A stretch of 6,957 nt of DNA from Deltaproteobacteria bacterium (GTDB lineage: Bacteria > JAUYMQ01). The position numbers and the translations under genes are program-made. The notes beneath the pieces are model-generated. The model made no database searches. It was not told the origin of the DNA and saw only the letters and a list, made by a program, of their open reading frames with translations. Shown here one piece after another: positions 1 to 6,130 of this stretch (position 1 is its first letter; each line of letters starts with the position of its first letter). Location: positions 1 through 6,957 of the forward strand of contig JAUYMQ010000239.1 in assembly GCA_030698575.1 (NCBI GenBank). The letters run 5' to 3'.

Positions 1-675
1 GACGAGGCGCGGCACGTCGAGGTCTACAGCCGCTACCTCCACGACAAGCTGGAGCTGGCCTATCCGATCCCCCCCACCCACCATCACTAGCTGAACGACG
101 TCATCACCGACAGCCGCTGGGACATTACGTACCTCGGCATGCAGATCCTAATCGAGGGGCTGGCGCTGGCGGCCTTCGGGCTCATCCGGGATCTCGCCCA
201 GAACAAACTGGCGAGCTCGCTGAATGCATACGTCATGCAGGACGAGTCGCGGCACGTGGCCTTCGGGCGGATGTCGCTGGCGGACTACTACCCGCAGCTC
301 AGCGATCACGAGCGGAAGCAGCGCGAGGAGTTCGTCGTCGAGGCGAGCTACCTCATGCGCGACCGCTTCCAGGGCGAGGAGGTCTGGGAGCAGCTCGGGC
401 TTCCCGTGAAGGAGTGCGTCGCCTGTCTGGACAAGTCCGAAATCATGAGGGAGTACCGAAAGATGCTCTTTACCCGCATCGTGCCGACCATCAAGCACAT
501 CGGGCTCTGGGGCCCCACGGTCCAGAAGGCCTATGCCGACATGGGCGTGATCGACTACGCGGACATTGATGTCGTCGGGCTGATGGAGCAGGACGACCAG
601 TACGCGATCAACCTCGACGCCCAGAAGCGGGATGTCGAGGCGACCATCGAGGCCGGCCGGGCGGTCAACGCCTGA
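1..675 (+). pseudogene. R2-like ferritin/diiron protein, 3' part, interrupted by in-frame TAG
   Basis: This is the C-terminal part of a ferritin-like, R2-type diiron-carboxylate protein; its 5' end lies outside the window. Frame 1 is open from base 1 except for a TAG at 88-90. The first codons read DEARHV and codons from 241 read DESRHV, the two ExxH iron-ligand motifs of such four-helix proteins. A helix with LIEGLALAAFG (Glu codon 154-156) lies between them and fits the usual E...ExxH...E...ExxH order. Sequence on both sides of the TAG (YPI.P before, DSRWD.TYLGMQ after) looks like one uninterrupted family protein with no length change, so I see a substitution rather than a frameshift. The ATG at 139 has no Shine-Dalgarno and would make a 178-aa product lacking the first ExxH. 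The gene ends in TGA just before a strong terminator. Physiological substrate is unknown; family members act as oxygenases or oxidases. Family call is fairly sure; whether it is truly broken or a sequencing error is open. Confidence 0.75.
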
Positions 676-705
676 AGCGGGCGACTTGAAGTAAACCGAA
701 CGCCG

Positions 706-740
706 AAAGGAGGGCCGGCGATGATGCCGGCCCTCTTTTT
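706..740 (+). terminator. Rho-independent terminator after the diiron gene
   Basis: A perfect 10-bp GC-rich stem (710-719 pairs with 726-735) closes a 6-nt loop (720-725). It is followed by TTTTT at 736-740 and preceded by AAA that can pair with the T tract. It lies 30 bp past the diiron stop codon. Only 17 bp separate the T tract from the hydrolase start, so the hydrolase must be read through this site or use a promoter inside the upstream gene. Confidence 0.92.
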
Positions 741-745
741 GATCC

Positions 746-752
746 AGGAGAG
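746..752 (+). promoter_or_regulatory. Ribosome binding site of the hydrolase
   Basis: AGGAGAG stands 5 nt before the ATG at 758. An in-frame TGA at 740-742 rules out any start further upstream, so this site fixes the start codon. Confidence 0.8.
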
Positions 753-757
753 ATACC

Positions 758-1567
758 ATGCCGAAGGTCAAGGTCAGCGACGTCTCGCTCAACTACGAGA
801 TGATGGGAGAGGGATCGCCGGTGCTCCTCGTGACGGGGCTGGGGGCCGACAGCCTGGCCTGGGCGATGAACGTCCCTAGCTTCATGGGATCGCACCAGGT
901 CATCACGGTCGACAACCGGGGCATGGGGCAATCCGACAAGCCGCAGACGCCCTACACGATCGAACTGATGGCCGACGACACCATCGGGCTCCTCCGCCAC
1001 CTCGACCTGGGGCCCGTTCATCTGGTGGGGCAGTCGCTCGGCGGCATGATCTGCCAGCAGGTCGCCCTCAAGGCGCCGGACCTACTCCGCTCGCTCGCGC
1101 TCGTGACCACGATCGCGCGGGTGCCGAAGGCCGGCGAGCTTCTCACCGGGCTCTGGTGCAGGAACCTCGAGGAGCTGGGCATCGAGGCCTTCACCGATTT
1201 CGTGATCGCCTTCACGATGGCCAGCGAGTACATCGAGAATAACTACGAGGGGCTGCTGGTATTCCGGCAGATGATGCTCGACTACTGGAAGATGAATCCG
1301 GTCGACCCCGTCTGCTTCCGCCGCCAGACGGAAGCGTCGCTCGGGCATGACGTGCTCGACCGGCTGAGCGAGGTGTCGACGCCGACGCTCGTCGTGGCCG
1401 GCGAGGCGGACATTCTCATTCCCCCGCGCTTCTCCGATGCGATCGCTGCGAAGATCCCCGGCGCCGAGTACACCATCATGAAAGGCGCCGGGCACGGGCT
1501 GAACGTGGAGCAACCGGGGCAGTTCAACCAGCTGCTGCTCGAGTGGTTCGCGAAGAACGAGAAGTGA
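758..1567 (+). CDS. alpha/beta-fold hydrolase
   Basis: A 269-residue, probably cytoplasmic alpha/beta hydrolase of full family length. The oxyanion-loop region reads TGLGAD (26-31). The strand after it carries DNRGMGQSD (52-60). The nucleophile elbow is GQSLGG with Ser93. The acid is Asp218 in GEADILIP, and the base is His246 in GAGHGLNVEQP, so the catalytic triad is complete. The residues between about 125 and 200 form the variable lid that sets substrate choice. The pattern resembles the broad group that includes 3-oxoadipate enol-lactonases, carboxylesterases and C-C bond hydrolases of ring-cleavage pathways; I cannot choose among them. No signal peptide is visible. The start is fixed by an AGGAGAG ribosome site and an upstream in-frame stop. 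It follows the diiron gene in the same direction but sits behind a terminator. A role in degrading an organic compound together with its neighbours is inference. Confidence 0.93.
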   Translation: MPKVKVSDVSLNYEMMGEGSPVLLVTGLGADSLAWAMNVPSFMGSHQVITVDNRGMGQSDKPQTPYTIELMADDTIGLLRHLDLGPVHLVGQSLGGMICQQVALKAPDLLRSLALVTTIARVPKAGELLTGLWCRNLEELGIEAFTDFVIAFTMASEYIENNYEGLLVFRQMMLDYWKMNPVDPVCFRRQTEASLGHDVLDRLSEVSTPTLVVAGEADILIPPRFSDAIAAKIPGAEYTIMKGAGHGLNVEQPGQFNQLLLEWFAKNEK

Positions 1568-1570
1568 CAA

Positions 1571-1588
1571 GCGGGTCGCCAGACCCGC
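1571..1588 (+). terminator. Short GC hairpin just after the hydrolase stop
   Basis: GCGGGTC (1571-1577) and GACCCGC (1582-1588) form a perfect 7-bp stem with a 4-nt loop, 3 bp after the TGA. No T run follows, so it is not a standard intrinsic terminator. It may slow polymerase or protect the mRNA 3' end. It overlaps the left edge of the first repeat copy and could belong to that element. Confidence 0.35.
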
Positions 1589-1678
1589 ATGTCATTGCGA
1601 AGCGGGCCGCCCGAGGTCCCGCGCGAAGCGCGGGCCGAGAACTGGCCGATACGACCCGACGAAGCAATCCCATGGCAG
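1584..1678 (+). repeat. Interspersed palindromic repeat, copy A (long form)
   Basis: Copy A begins with CCCGCATGTCATTGCGA (1584-1600), repeated exactly at 1682-1698, and ends GAAGCAATCCCATGGCAG (1661-1678), matched with two changes at 1718-1735. It is about 41 bp longer than copy B because of an internal GC-rich segment, which includes a perfect 7-bp hairpin (CCCGCGC 1618-1624 with GCGCGGG 1628-1634). The tcattgcgag...aagcaatc ends recall short intergenic repeats seen in many bacterial genomes, from memory. Confidence 0.8.
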
Positions 1679-1681
1679 CCG

Positions 1682-1735
1682 CCCGCATGTCATTGCGAGG
1701 CGGGCCGCAGGCCCGACGAAACAATCCCGTGGCAG
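1682..1735 (+). repeat. Interspersed palindromic repeat, copy B (short form)
   Basis: Copy B has the same 17-nt left end as copy A (1682-1698) and a near-identical right end (1718-1735), with a shortened middle sharing cgggccgc and cccgacgaa with copy A. It lies in direct orientation 3 bp after copy A. Confidence 0.8.
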
Positions 1736-1803
1736 CGCCACCGGTCCCGAGCACGAAGGGGATTGCTTCGGCGCCCCTCCAGGGCGCCTCGCAATGACAT
1801 GCG
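1684..1803. repeat. 19-bp perfect inverted repeat formed by copies B and C
   Basis: CGCATGTCATTGCGAGGCG at 1684-1702 is the exact reverse complement of 1785-1803, with 82 bp between the arms. In RNA this could fold into a long stem-loop; in DNA it may act as a composite mobile-element end pair. No open reading frame for a transposase lies between the arms. Confidence 0.75.
1758..1803 (-). repeat. Interspersed palindromic repeat, copy C (inverted)
   Basis: Read on the minus strand this copy starts CGCATGTCATTGCGAGGCG and ends CGAAGCAATCCCC, so it is the same element in opposite orientation. Its own middle is a small palindrome (GGCGCC-type arms around CTGGAG). With copy B it forms a 19-bp perfect inverted repeat. 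Confidence 0.8.
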
Positions 1804-1814
1804 CTTCCACCCGG

Positions 1815-1850
1815 TCTTTGCGAGGCCCGAGGTTCCGCGCGAAACCATCG
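1815..1850 (+). repeat. Decayed fourth copy of the palindromic repeat
   Basis: GCCCGAGGTTCCGCGCGAA (1825-1843) matches 18 of 19 bases of copy A at 1609-1627, and the preceding TTTGCGAG resembles the ATTGCGAG end. The remaining end motif is lost, so this looks like an old or truncated copy. Confidence 0.55.
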
Positions 1851-1966
1851 CACGCTTTGCGCCCGGCGCCTCCGTCCGTCTCCGAACGCGCAAGTTTTTC
1901 TCCAGCGATCCCCGCGTCATATTGTCGGCGCCCGTAAACATTCATCGTTTCCAGCGAAGTCGCGAT

Positions 1967-1982
1967 TGGCGCAAAAATTGCA
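1967..1982 (+). promoter_or_regulatory. Sigma-54 (RpoN) -24/-12 promoter of the molybdoenzyme operon
   Basis: TGGCGCAAAAATTGCA fits the sigma-54 consensus TGGCACRNNNNTTGCW at every defined position except one (G for A at position 5). The invariant GG (1968-1969) and GC (1980-1981) are separated by exactly 10 bp. Transcription would begin near 1993, leaving a leader of about 80 nt before the alpha start. Such promoters need an enhancer-binding activator, which would bind upstream; no clear activator site is visible, and the repeat cluster lies there. Confidence 0.75.
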
Positions 1983-2063
1983 TGAAATTGCCCCATTCGG
2001 AGGGGGTCGCTAGCCGCGGACGGCGCTGACGGGTCCGGGGTACACCAAGACCGGCTTCGAGCA

Positions 2064-2069
2064 GAGGGG
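2064..2069 (+). promoter_or_regulatory. Ribosome binding site choosing the ATG at 2075
   Basis: GAGGGG sits 5 nt before the ATG at 2075. A second in-frame ATG at 2084 would be 14 nt away, so 2075 is favoured. Both starts keep the twin-arginine signal intact. Confidence 0.6.
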
Positions 2070-2074
2070 TCCGT

Positions 2075-5038
2075 ATGAGGCCCATGGGTGACGATCGATC
2101 GCCGCAGCGGGGAATCGACCGGCGCGAGTTCCTGAAGGCCGCCGGCGCCGCGGGTTTGTCTCTCGCCCTGCTCCGTCTGGAGATCGGCTCGGCCCGCGCC
2201 GGAGCGGACGCTTCGGGGGCTGCAAACGCCGGTCCCGCCTACGAATCCTGGGAAGACATCTACCGGAACGAGTGGCGCTGGGACGCGGTTCACTGGGGCT
2301 CGCACACAAACCAATGCGCCCCGGGTGGTTGCTCTTTCCGCGTCTATTCGCGCGACGGTATCGTGTGGCGTGAGGAACAGGCGGCGCGCTCCGGCCAATC
2401 GAACCCCGCCTATCCCGACTACAACCCACAGGGCTGCCAGAAGGGCTGCGGCTTCCACCACCTGCTCAGCAGCCCGGAGCGCGTGCGCTACCCCCTGAGA
2501 CGCACGGGCGAGCGGGGCGAGGGGAAGTGGAAGCGCATCAGCTGGGACGAGGCGCTCACCGAGATCGCCGACGCCATCCTCGACGCCCACGAGAGCCACG
2601 GCACCGAGAGCTTCGTCATCGACGCCCCGCACATCCACGCGGGGACCGTGGCGCTCTCCGGCGCCGGCCGGCTCGTGCGCATCCTCAATGGGGTCATGCC
2701 GGATCTCAACGTCGCGATCGGCGACGATCTGAAGGGCCTGCTGCAGACCTTCGGGAAGATGCATCAGGGCTACACGGCCGACAATTTCTTCGACGCCGAG
2801 CTGATCATTCTCACGCAGACCAATCCCTCCTACACCTGGCCCTCGAGCTATCACTTCATGACCGAGGCGCGGTACAACGGCAGCGAGATCGTGCTGCTGG
2901 CGCCCGACTACAACGCGTCGGCGGTCATGGCTGACGTGCACCTCCCGCTGCGCGTCGGTACCGACGCGGCCTTCTGGTTGGGGGTCTGCCAGACGATCGT
3001 CGCCGAGGATCTTCACCAGCCCGACTTCATGCGGGAGCAGACCGATCTCGCGCTGCTCGTTCGAAAGGACACCGGTCGCTATCTGCGCGCTACAGAGGTC
3101 GACGGGGGGAGGGAAGATCAGCTCTATTTCCACGATCTCGCTTCAGACCGCATTGTCGAGGCGCCCCGGGGAACCTTGAAGTTCGACGGCGAGCAGGCCC
3201 TCGCCGGGACCTACGTCGCGAAGCTCTCTGACGGCAGCGAGGTCGAGGTGACGCCGGCCTTCACGCTGCTGCGCGAAAAGCTCGACCGCGAGCACACTCC
3301 CGAGCAGGCTTCGAAGATCTGCGGCATCCACCCGGACGTGATCCGCTCGCTTGCCCGCAAGGTGGCGAGCAAGCGCACCTGCAGCTTCATCGGGTTCAGC
3401 TCGGCCAAGCACTACCACGGCGATCTGATGGAGCGCGGCCTGCTGCTGGCGATGGGGCTGACCGGAAACTGGGGGAAGCCGGGCACGGGCTTCAACTGCT
3501 TCCTCATCCCCGACACGGGCTTCAAGCTTCTCTCCGCCATGGATGCGCCCACCGACCGACTTGGCATCCTGCGGCTCGCGGCGCCGGAATATGCGAAGAC
3601 CCTCATGATGAAGCTCAAGGACTGGACCATCACCGAAGAGCTGATGAGCATGGAGATCGAGTCGCAGGTCGGGCGCGATGCCGGCTCGATCCTTCCGGTT
3701 TACTTCCTGTACCACCATGCGGGCTACGATCAGCTCTGGAACCGCGCAGACTGGGACGACCCGGCCCTCGATCGGACCTTCGGGGAGTACCTCGATGAGT
3801 CGGTGCGGCGCGGCTACTGGGACCGGCAGCAGACCGGCCCGGGACCGGAAGAGCCGCCCCAGGTGCTGATGCTGATGGCGCACAACCCGCTTCGAAGGCA
3901 GCGAAGCGGCCGCCAGATGTACGTCGAGAACCTCTTCCCCAAGCTGAAGATGCTCTTCGCCATCGAGACCCGCATGTCCTCGTCGGCGATGTACTGCGAT
4001 ATCGTCCTGCCCGCCGCCTGGTACTACGAGAAGGCCGACATGACCCTGACCTTCGGCCTGAACCCCTTTACCTGCCTCATCGAGCAGGCAGTGAAGCCGC
4101 AAGGCGAGGCCAGGCCCGAGTGGGAGATCATGACGGCGCTGATGAGCAAGATCGGTGAGCGCGCCGCGAAGCGGGGCATGACGACCTTCAGGGACCGGAA
4201 GGGAAAGACCCGGCGCTACGCGGATCTCCACGACCGGTTCACGATGGGATCCCGCATCACCAATCACGAGGAGGCGGTGCGGGAGCTGGTTTGCATCTCG
4301 GAAGCCACCGGGGTGTTTCCCAAGGGGTACAACTACGAGAAGCTGCGCGAGGACGGACAGGTTCGCTTCAGCGGGCTCGGGAAGGGCTATGCGGCGCAGG
4401 CCGCCGCGAACGACGTCGACATCGGGAGGCCGTTCTACTCCCTCCGGTGGCACGTGGAGGACAAGCGCATATACCCGACCTACGCGCGACGGGCGCAGTT
4501 CTACATCGATCACGAATGGTTCATGGAAGCCGGCGAGGCGCTGCCGACGCACAAGGAAACGCCTCCGATCGGCGGCGTCCATCCGTTCAGGCTGGTCAGC
4601 GGGCATAGTCGAAACAGCGTTCACACGCTTCACGCCGCCACGCCCCACTTCCTCCGGCTGCATCGCGGGCAGCCGGTGCTCTTCCTGAACGACCGGGTGG
4701 CCGCGGAGCGGGGGATCGCCGACGGCGAGATGGTGCGCATGTACAACGACGTCGACGACGTGGAGATCATGGTCTCGACCTCCGCCGCCGTCGGTCCGGA
4801 CCAGGTCGTCATCTACATGTGGGAGCCCTTCCAGTTCAAGGGCCTGAAGTCGCACGACGCGATGCTGGTCGGCACGCCCAAATCGATCCAGCTCGCGGGC
4901 GACTACGGCCAGCTGCGCTACCAGATCACCTCCGGCTCACCCTCGCCCTCGAACGACCGGGGTTTGCGCGTGAACATCGCCAGGCTCGGAGCGGCGGGGT
5001 CGCTCTCGCCGGCCGGCGGAGCCCGGAGTCAGGCATGA
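2075..5038 (+). CDS. Type II DMSO-reductase-family molybdopterin oxidoreductase, catalytic alpha subunit (ethylbenzene/steroid C25 dehydrogenase-like)
   Basis: A 987-residue Mo-bis-MGD enzyme subunit, probably periplasmic. It begins with a Tat signal: DRREFLK with Arg16-Arg17, then a hydrophobic stretch to about residue 43. Next comes an FS0 [4Fe-4S] site with His77, Cys81, Cys86 and Cys121; Cys81 and Cys86 are four residues apart, where NarG has three. The molybdopterin domain follows (about 140-780), with IGDDL giving Asp217 as likely Mo ligand, then the dinucleotide-binding domain (about 835-955, starting HPFRLVSGHSRNSVHT). His186 lies 31 residues before Asp217 and Lys445 lies 228 after it. 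This closely matches His192, Asp223 and Lys450 of ethylbenzene dehydrogenase as I remember that numbering. Length also fits that enzyme better than the shorter selenate, chlorate and dimethylsulfide enzymes. The likely role is oxygen-independent hydroxylation of a C-H bond using water; substrate unknown. It is first gene of an alpha-beta-gamma operon behind a sigma-54 promoter. Family is near certain; dehydrogenase direction is moderately supported. Confidence 0.93.
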   Translation: MRPMGDDRSPQRGIDRREFLKAAGAAGLSLALLRLEIGSARAGADASGAANAGPAYESWEDIYRNEWRWDAVHWGSHTNQCAPGGCSFRVYSRDGIVWREEQAARSGQSNPAYPDYNPQGCQKGCGFHHLLSSPERVRYPLRRTGERGEGKWKRISWDEALTEIADAILDAHESHGTESFVIDAPHIHAGTVALSGAGRLVRILNGVMPDLNVAIGDDLKGLLQTFGKMHQGYTADNFFDAELIILTQTNPSYTWPSSYHFMTEARYNGSEIVLLAPDYNASAVMADVHLPLRVGTDAAFWLGVCQTIVAEDLHQPDFMREQTDLALLVRKDTGRYLRATEVDGGREDQLYFHDLASDRIVEAPRGTLKFDGEQALAGTYVAKLSDGSEVEVTPAFTLLREKLDREHTPEQASKICGIHPDVIRSLARKVASKRTCSFIGFSSAKHYHGDLMERGLLLAMGLTGNWGKPGTGFNCFLIPDTGFKLLSAMDAPTDRLGILRLAAPEYAKTLMMKLKDWTITEELMSMEIESQVGRDAGSILPVYFLYHHAGYDQLWNRADWDDPALDRTFGEYLDESVRRGYWDRQQTGPGPEEPPQVLMLMAHNPLRRQRSGRQMYVENLFPKLKMLFAIETRMSSSAMYCDIVLPAAWYYEKADMTLTFGLNPFTCLIEQAVKPQGEARPEWEIMTALMSKIGERAAKRGMTTFRDRKGKTRRYADLHDRFTMGSRITNHEEAVRELVCISEATGVFPKGYNYEKLREDGQVRFSGLGKGYAAQAAANDVDIGRPFYSLRWHVEDKRIYPTYARRAQFYIDHEWFMEAGEALPTHKETPPIGGVHPFRLVSGHSRNSVHTLHAATPHFLRLHRGQPVLFLNDRVAAERGIADGEMVRMYNDVDDVEIMVSTSAAVGPDQVVIYMWEPFQFKGLKSHDAMLVGTPKSIQLAGDYGQLRYQITSGSPSPSNDRGLRVNIARLGAAGSLSPAGGARSQA
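5025..5028 (+). promoter_or_regulatory. Ribosome binding site and ATGA coupling for the beta subunit
   Basis: GGAG (5025-5028) lies 6 nt before the ATG at 5035, whose last bases overlap the alpha stop (ATGA, 5035-5038). This sets the beta start at 5035 although the frame stays open back to 4819. The overlap implies coupled translation and stoichiometric production of alpha and beta. Confidence 0.8.
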
Positions 5039-6078
5039 GCGCCACGATTCCAAGCAAGCAGCAGCTCAAATCGTGCAAGCGCCAGCTTGCAACGGTGATC
5101 GATCTCAACAAGTGCATGGGCTGCCAGACCTGCAGCGTGGCCTGCAAGAACATCTGGACGCAGCGCGAAGGGACCGAGCACATGCGCTGGGCCAGCGTGG
5201 CGACCTGCCCGGGCAGCGGCTATCCGCGTGACTGGGAGAAGAAGGGCGGCGGGTTCGACGCCGAGGGTCGCCCCCGCGCCGGCCAGCTGACGACGATGGT
5301 CGACTGCGGCGACAGCTTCCAGTTCAACCACGAGGAGGCGCTGTCTCCCGGCGCCAGCGGCGGACGGCGGCTCGAACCCCGCTCGCTTCAGGGCGGCGCC
5401 CCGACCTGGGGCTACAACTGGGACGAGGATCAGGGGAAGGGCGAGTGGCCGAACCCGTACTTCTTCTACATGCCGCGCAAGTGCAACCACTGCACCAACG
5501 CGCCCTGCATCGACGCCTGCTCGCGCAACGCCATTTTCAAGCGCGAGGACGGGATCGTGGTGATCGATCAGGACCGGTGCGCGGGCCACCGTCATTGCAT
5601 CGAGGCTTGCCCCTACTCGATGATCTTCTTCAACCCCGTCACGCAGAAGAGCGAGAAGTGCATCGACTGCTTTCCGCGCGTCGAGCAGGGCATCGCGCCG
5701 GCCTGCAACCGCCAGTGCGTCGGGCGAACGCGCGCGTACGGCTATCTCGACGACCCTGAAAGCCAGGTGCACAAGCTGGTGCGCAAATGGAAGGTGGCCG
5801 TGCCGCTGCATCCAGAGTACGGCACCGAGCCCAACGTCTACTACGTGCCGCCGATGTCGCCGCTCTCCTTCGACGGCGAAGGAAAGCTCACCGAGGCCGG
5901 GCGGATTCCGATTGCCGCGCTCGAGCGGTACTTCGGCCCCGCCGTGCGGAGCGCGCTCGGCACGCTCGTGGAGGAGCGGAAGCGGCGGCAGCGAGGAGAG
6001 CCCTCGGAGCTGATGGATCTCCTGATCAGCCGGCGATGGAGTGACCGTTTCGCGGAGTTCACCCGCGAGCCGGTTTGA
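5035..6078 (+). CDS. Molybdoenzyme iron-sulfur beta subunit (four Fe-S clusters)
   Basis: A 347-residue electron-transfer subunit of the NarH/EbdB/SerB type. It shows four cysteine groups. Group I is Cys27, 30, 33, 37. Group II is Cys150, 153, 158, 162. Group III is Cys182, 188, 192, with His185 where a fourth Cys would be. Group IV is Cys209, 212, 224, 228. In this family groups exchange ligands between the two halves and the group lacking one Cys holds a [3Fe-4S] cluster, so three [4Fe-4S] and one [3Fe-4S] are expected. The long loop between groups I and II (38-149) carries GYPRDWEKKGGG and WGYNWDEDQG, and the tail has WKVAVPLHPEYGTEPNVYYVPP, all typical of the type II family. It has no signal peptide, as expected for a subunit exported with the Tat-tagged alpha partner. 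It would pass electrons from FS0 of alpha to heme of gamma. The start is chosen by the ATGA overlap and GGAG. Family call is very sure. Confidence 0.95.
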   Translation: MSATIPSKQQLKSCKRQLATVIDLNKCMGCQTCSVACKNIWTQREGTEHMRWASVATCPGSGYPRDWEKKGGGFDAEGRPRAGQLTTMVDCGDSFQFNHEEALSPGASGGRRLEPRSLQGGAPTWGYNWDEDQGKGEWPNPYFFYMPRKCNHCTNAPCIDACSRNAIFKREDGIVVIDQDRCAGHRHCIEACPYSMIFFNPVTQKSEKCIDCFPRVEQGIAPACNRQCVGRTRAYGYLDDPESQVHKLVRKWKVAVPLHPEYGTEPNVYYVPPMSPLSFDGEGKLTEAGRIPIAALERYFGPAVRSALGTLVEERKRRQRGEPSELMDLLISRRWSDRFAEFTREPV

Positions 6079-6130
6079 CGCCCAGGGCCCCGGCCCCTGA
6101 CAGTCGGGTAGGGCGGGATGAGGTAGCTTC

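Larger units (their letters stand above)
1568..2074. other. Non-coding spacer between hydrolase and molybdoenzyme operon
   Basis: This stretch of about 507 bp holds no convincing gene. From left to right it contains a short hairpin (1571-1588), a cluster of palindromic interspersed repeats (1584-1850), about 115 bp with nothing I can name (1851-1966), a sigma-54 type promoter (1967-1982), and an untranslated leader of about 80 bp ending in a ribosome binding site (2064-2069). Open frames crossing it on either strand have no start signals or recognisable protein motifs and look like by-products of high GC. Confidence 0.8.

Noticed and set aside
88-90. Pyrrolysine or other UAG recoding
   Set aside because: TAG ends the gamma gene in the same window, and I see no recoding element; substitution or error is simpler.
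721-879. 52-codon open frame with a perfect AAAGGAGG seven bases before ATG
   Set aside because: The SD-like bases are part of the terminator stem, and the frame overlaps the hydrolase with no protein-like features.
1584-1803. CRISPR array
   Set aside because: Copies differ in length and orientation and there are no regular spacers.
1857-1899. Hairpin TTGCGC/GCGCAA followed by a T run as a terminator
   Set aside because: The stem is only 6 bp with a 25-nt loop, and it does not directly follow a gene.
1922-1950. Sigma-70 type promoter starting at TTGTCG
   Set aside because: No acceptable -10 hexamer at 16-18 bp; the sigma-54 element is far stronger.
1592-4855. Long minus-strand open frames (513 and 570 codons) opposite the spacer and the alpha gene
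   Set aside because: They show no recognisable motifs, are rich in residues typical of reverse-strand reads of GC-rich genes, and lie opposite a fully supported gene.
4819-5034. Extended start for the beta subunit
   Set aside because: This part overlaps the alpha C-terminus and lacks family sequence; the ATG at 5035 has a ribosome site and ATGA coupling.
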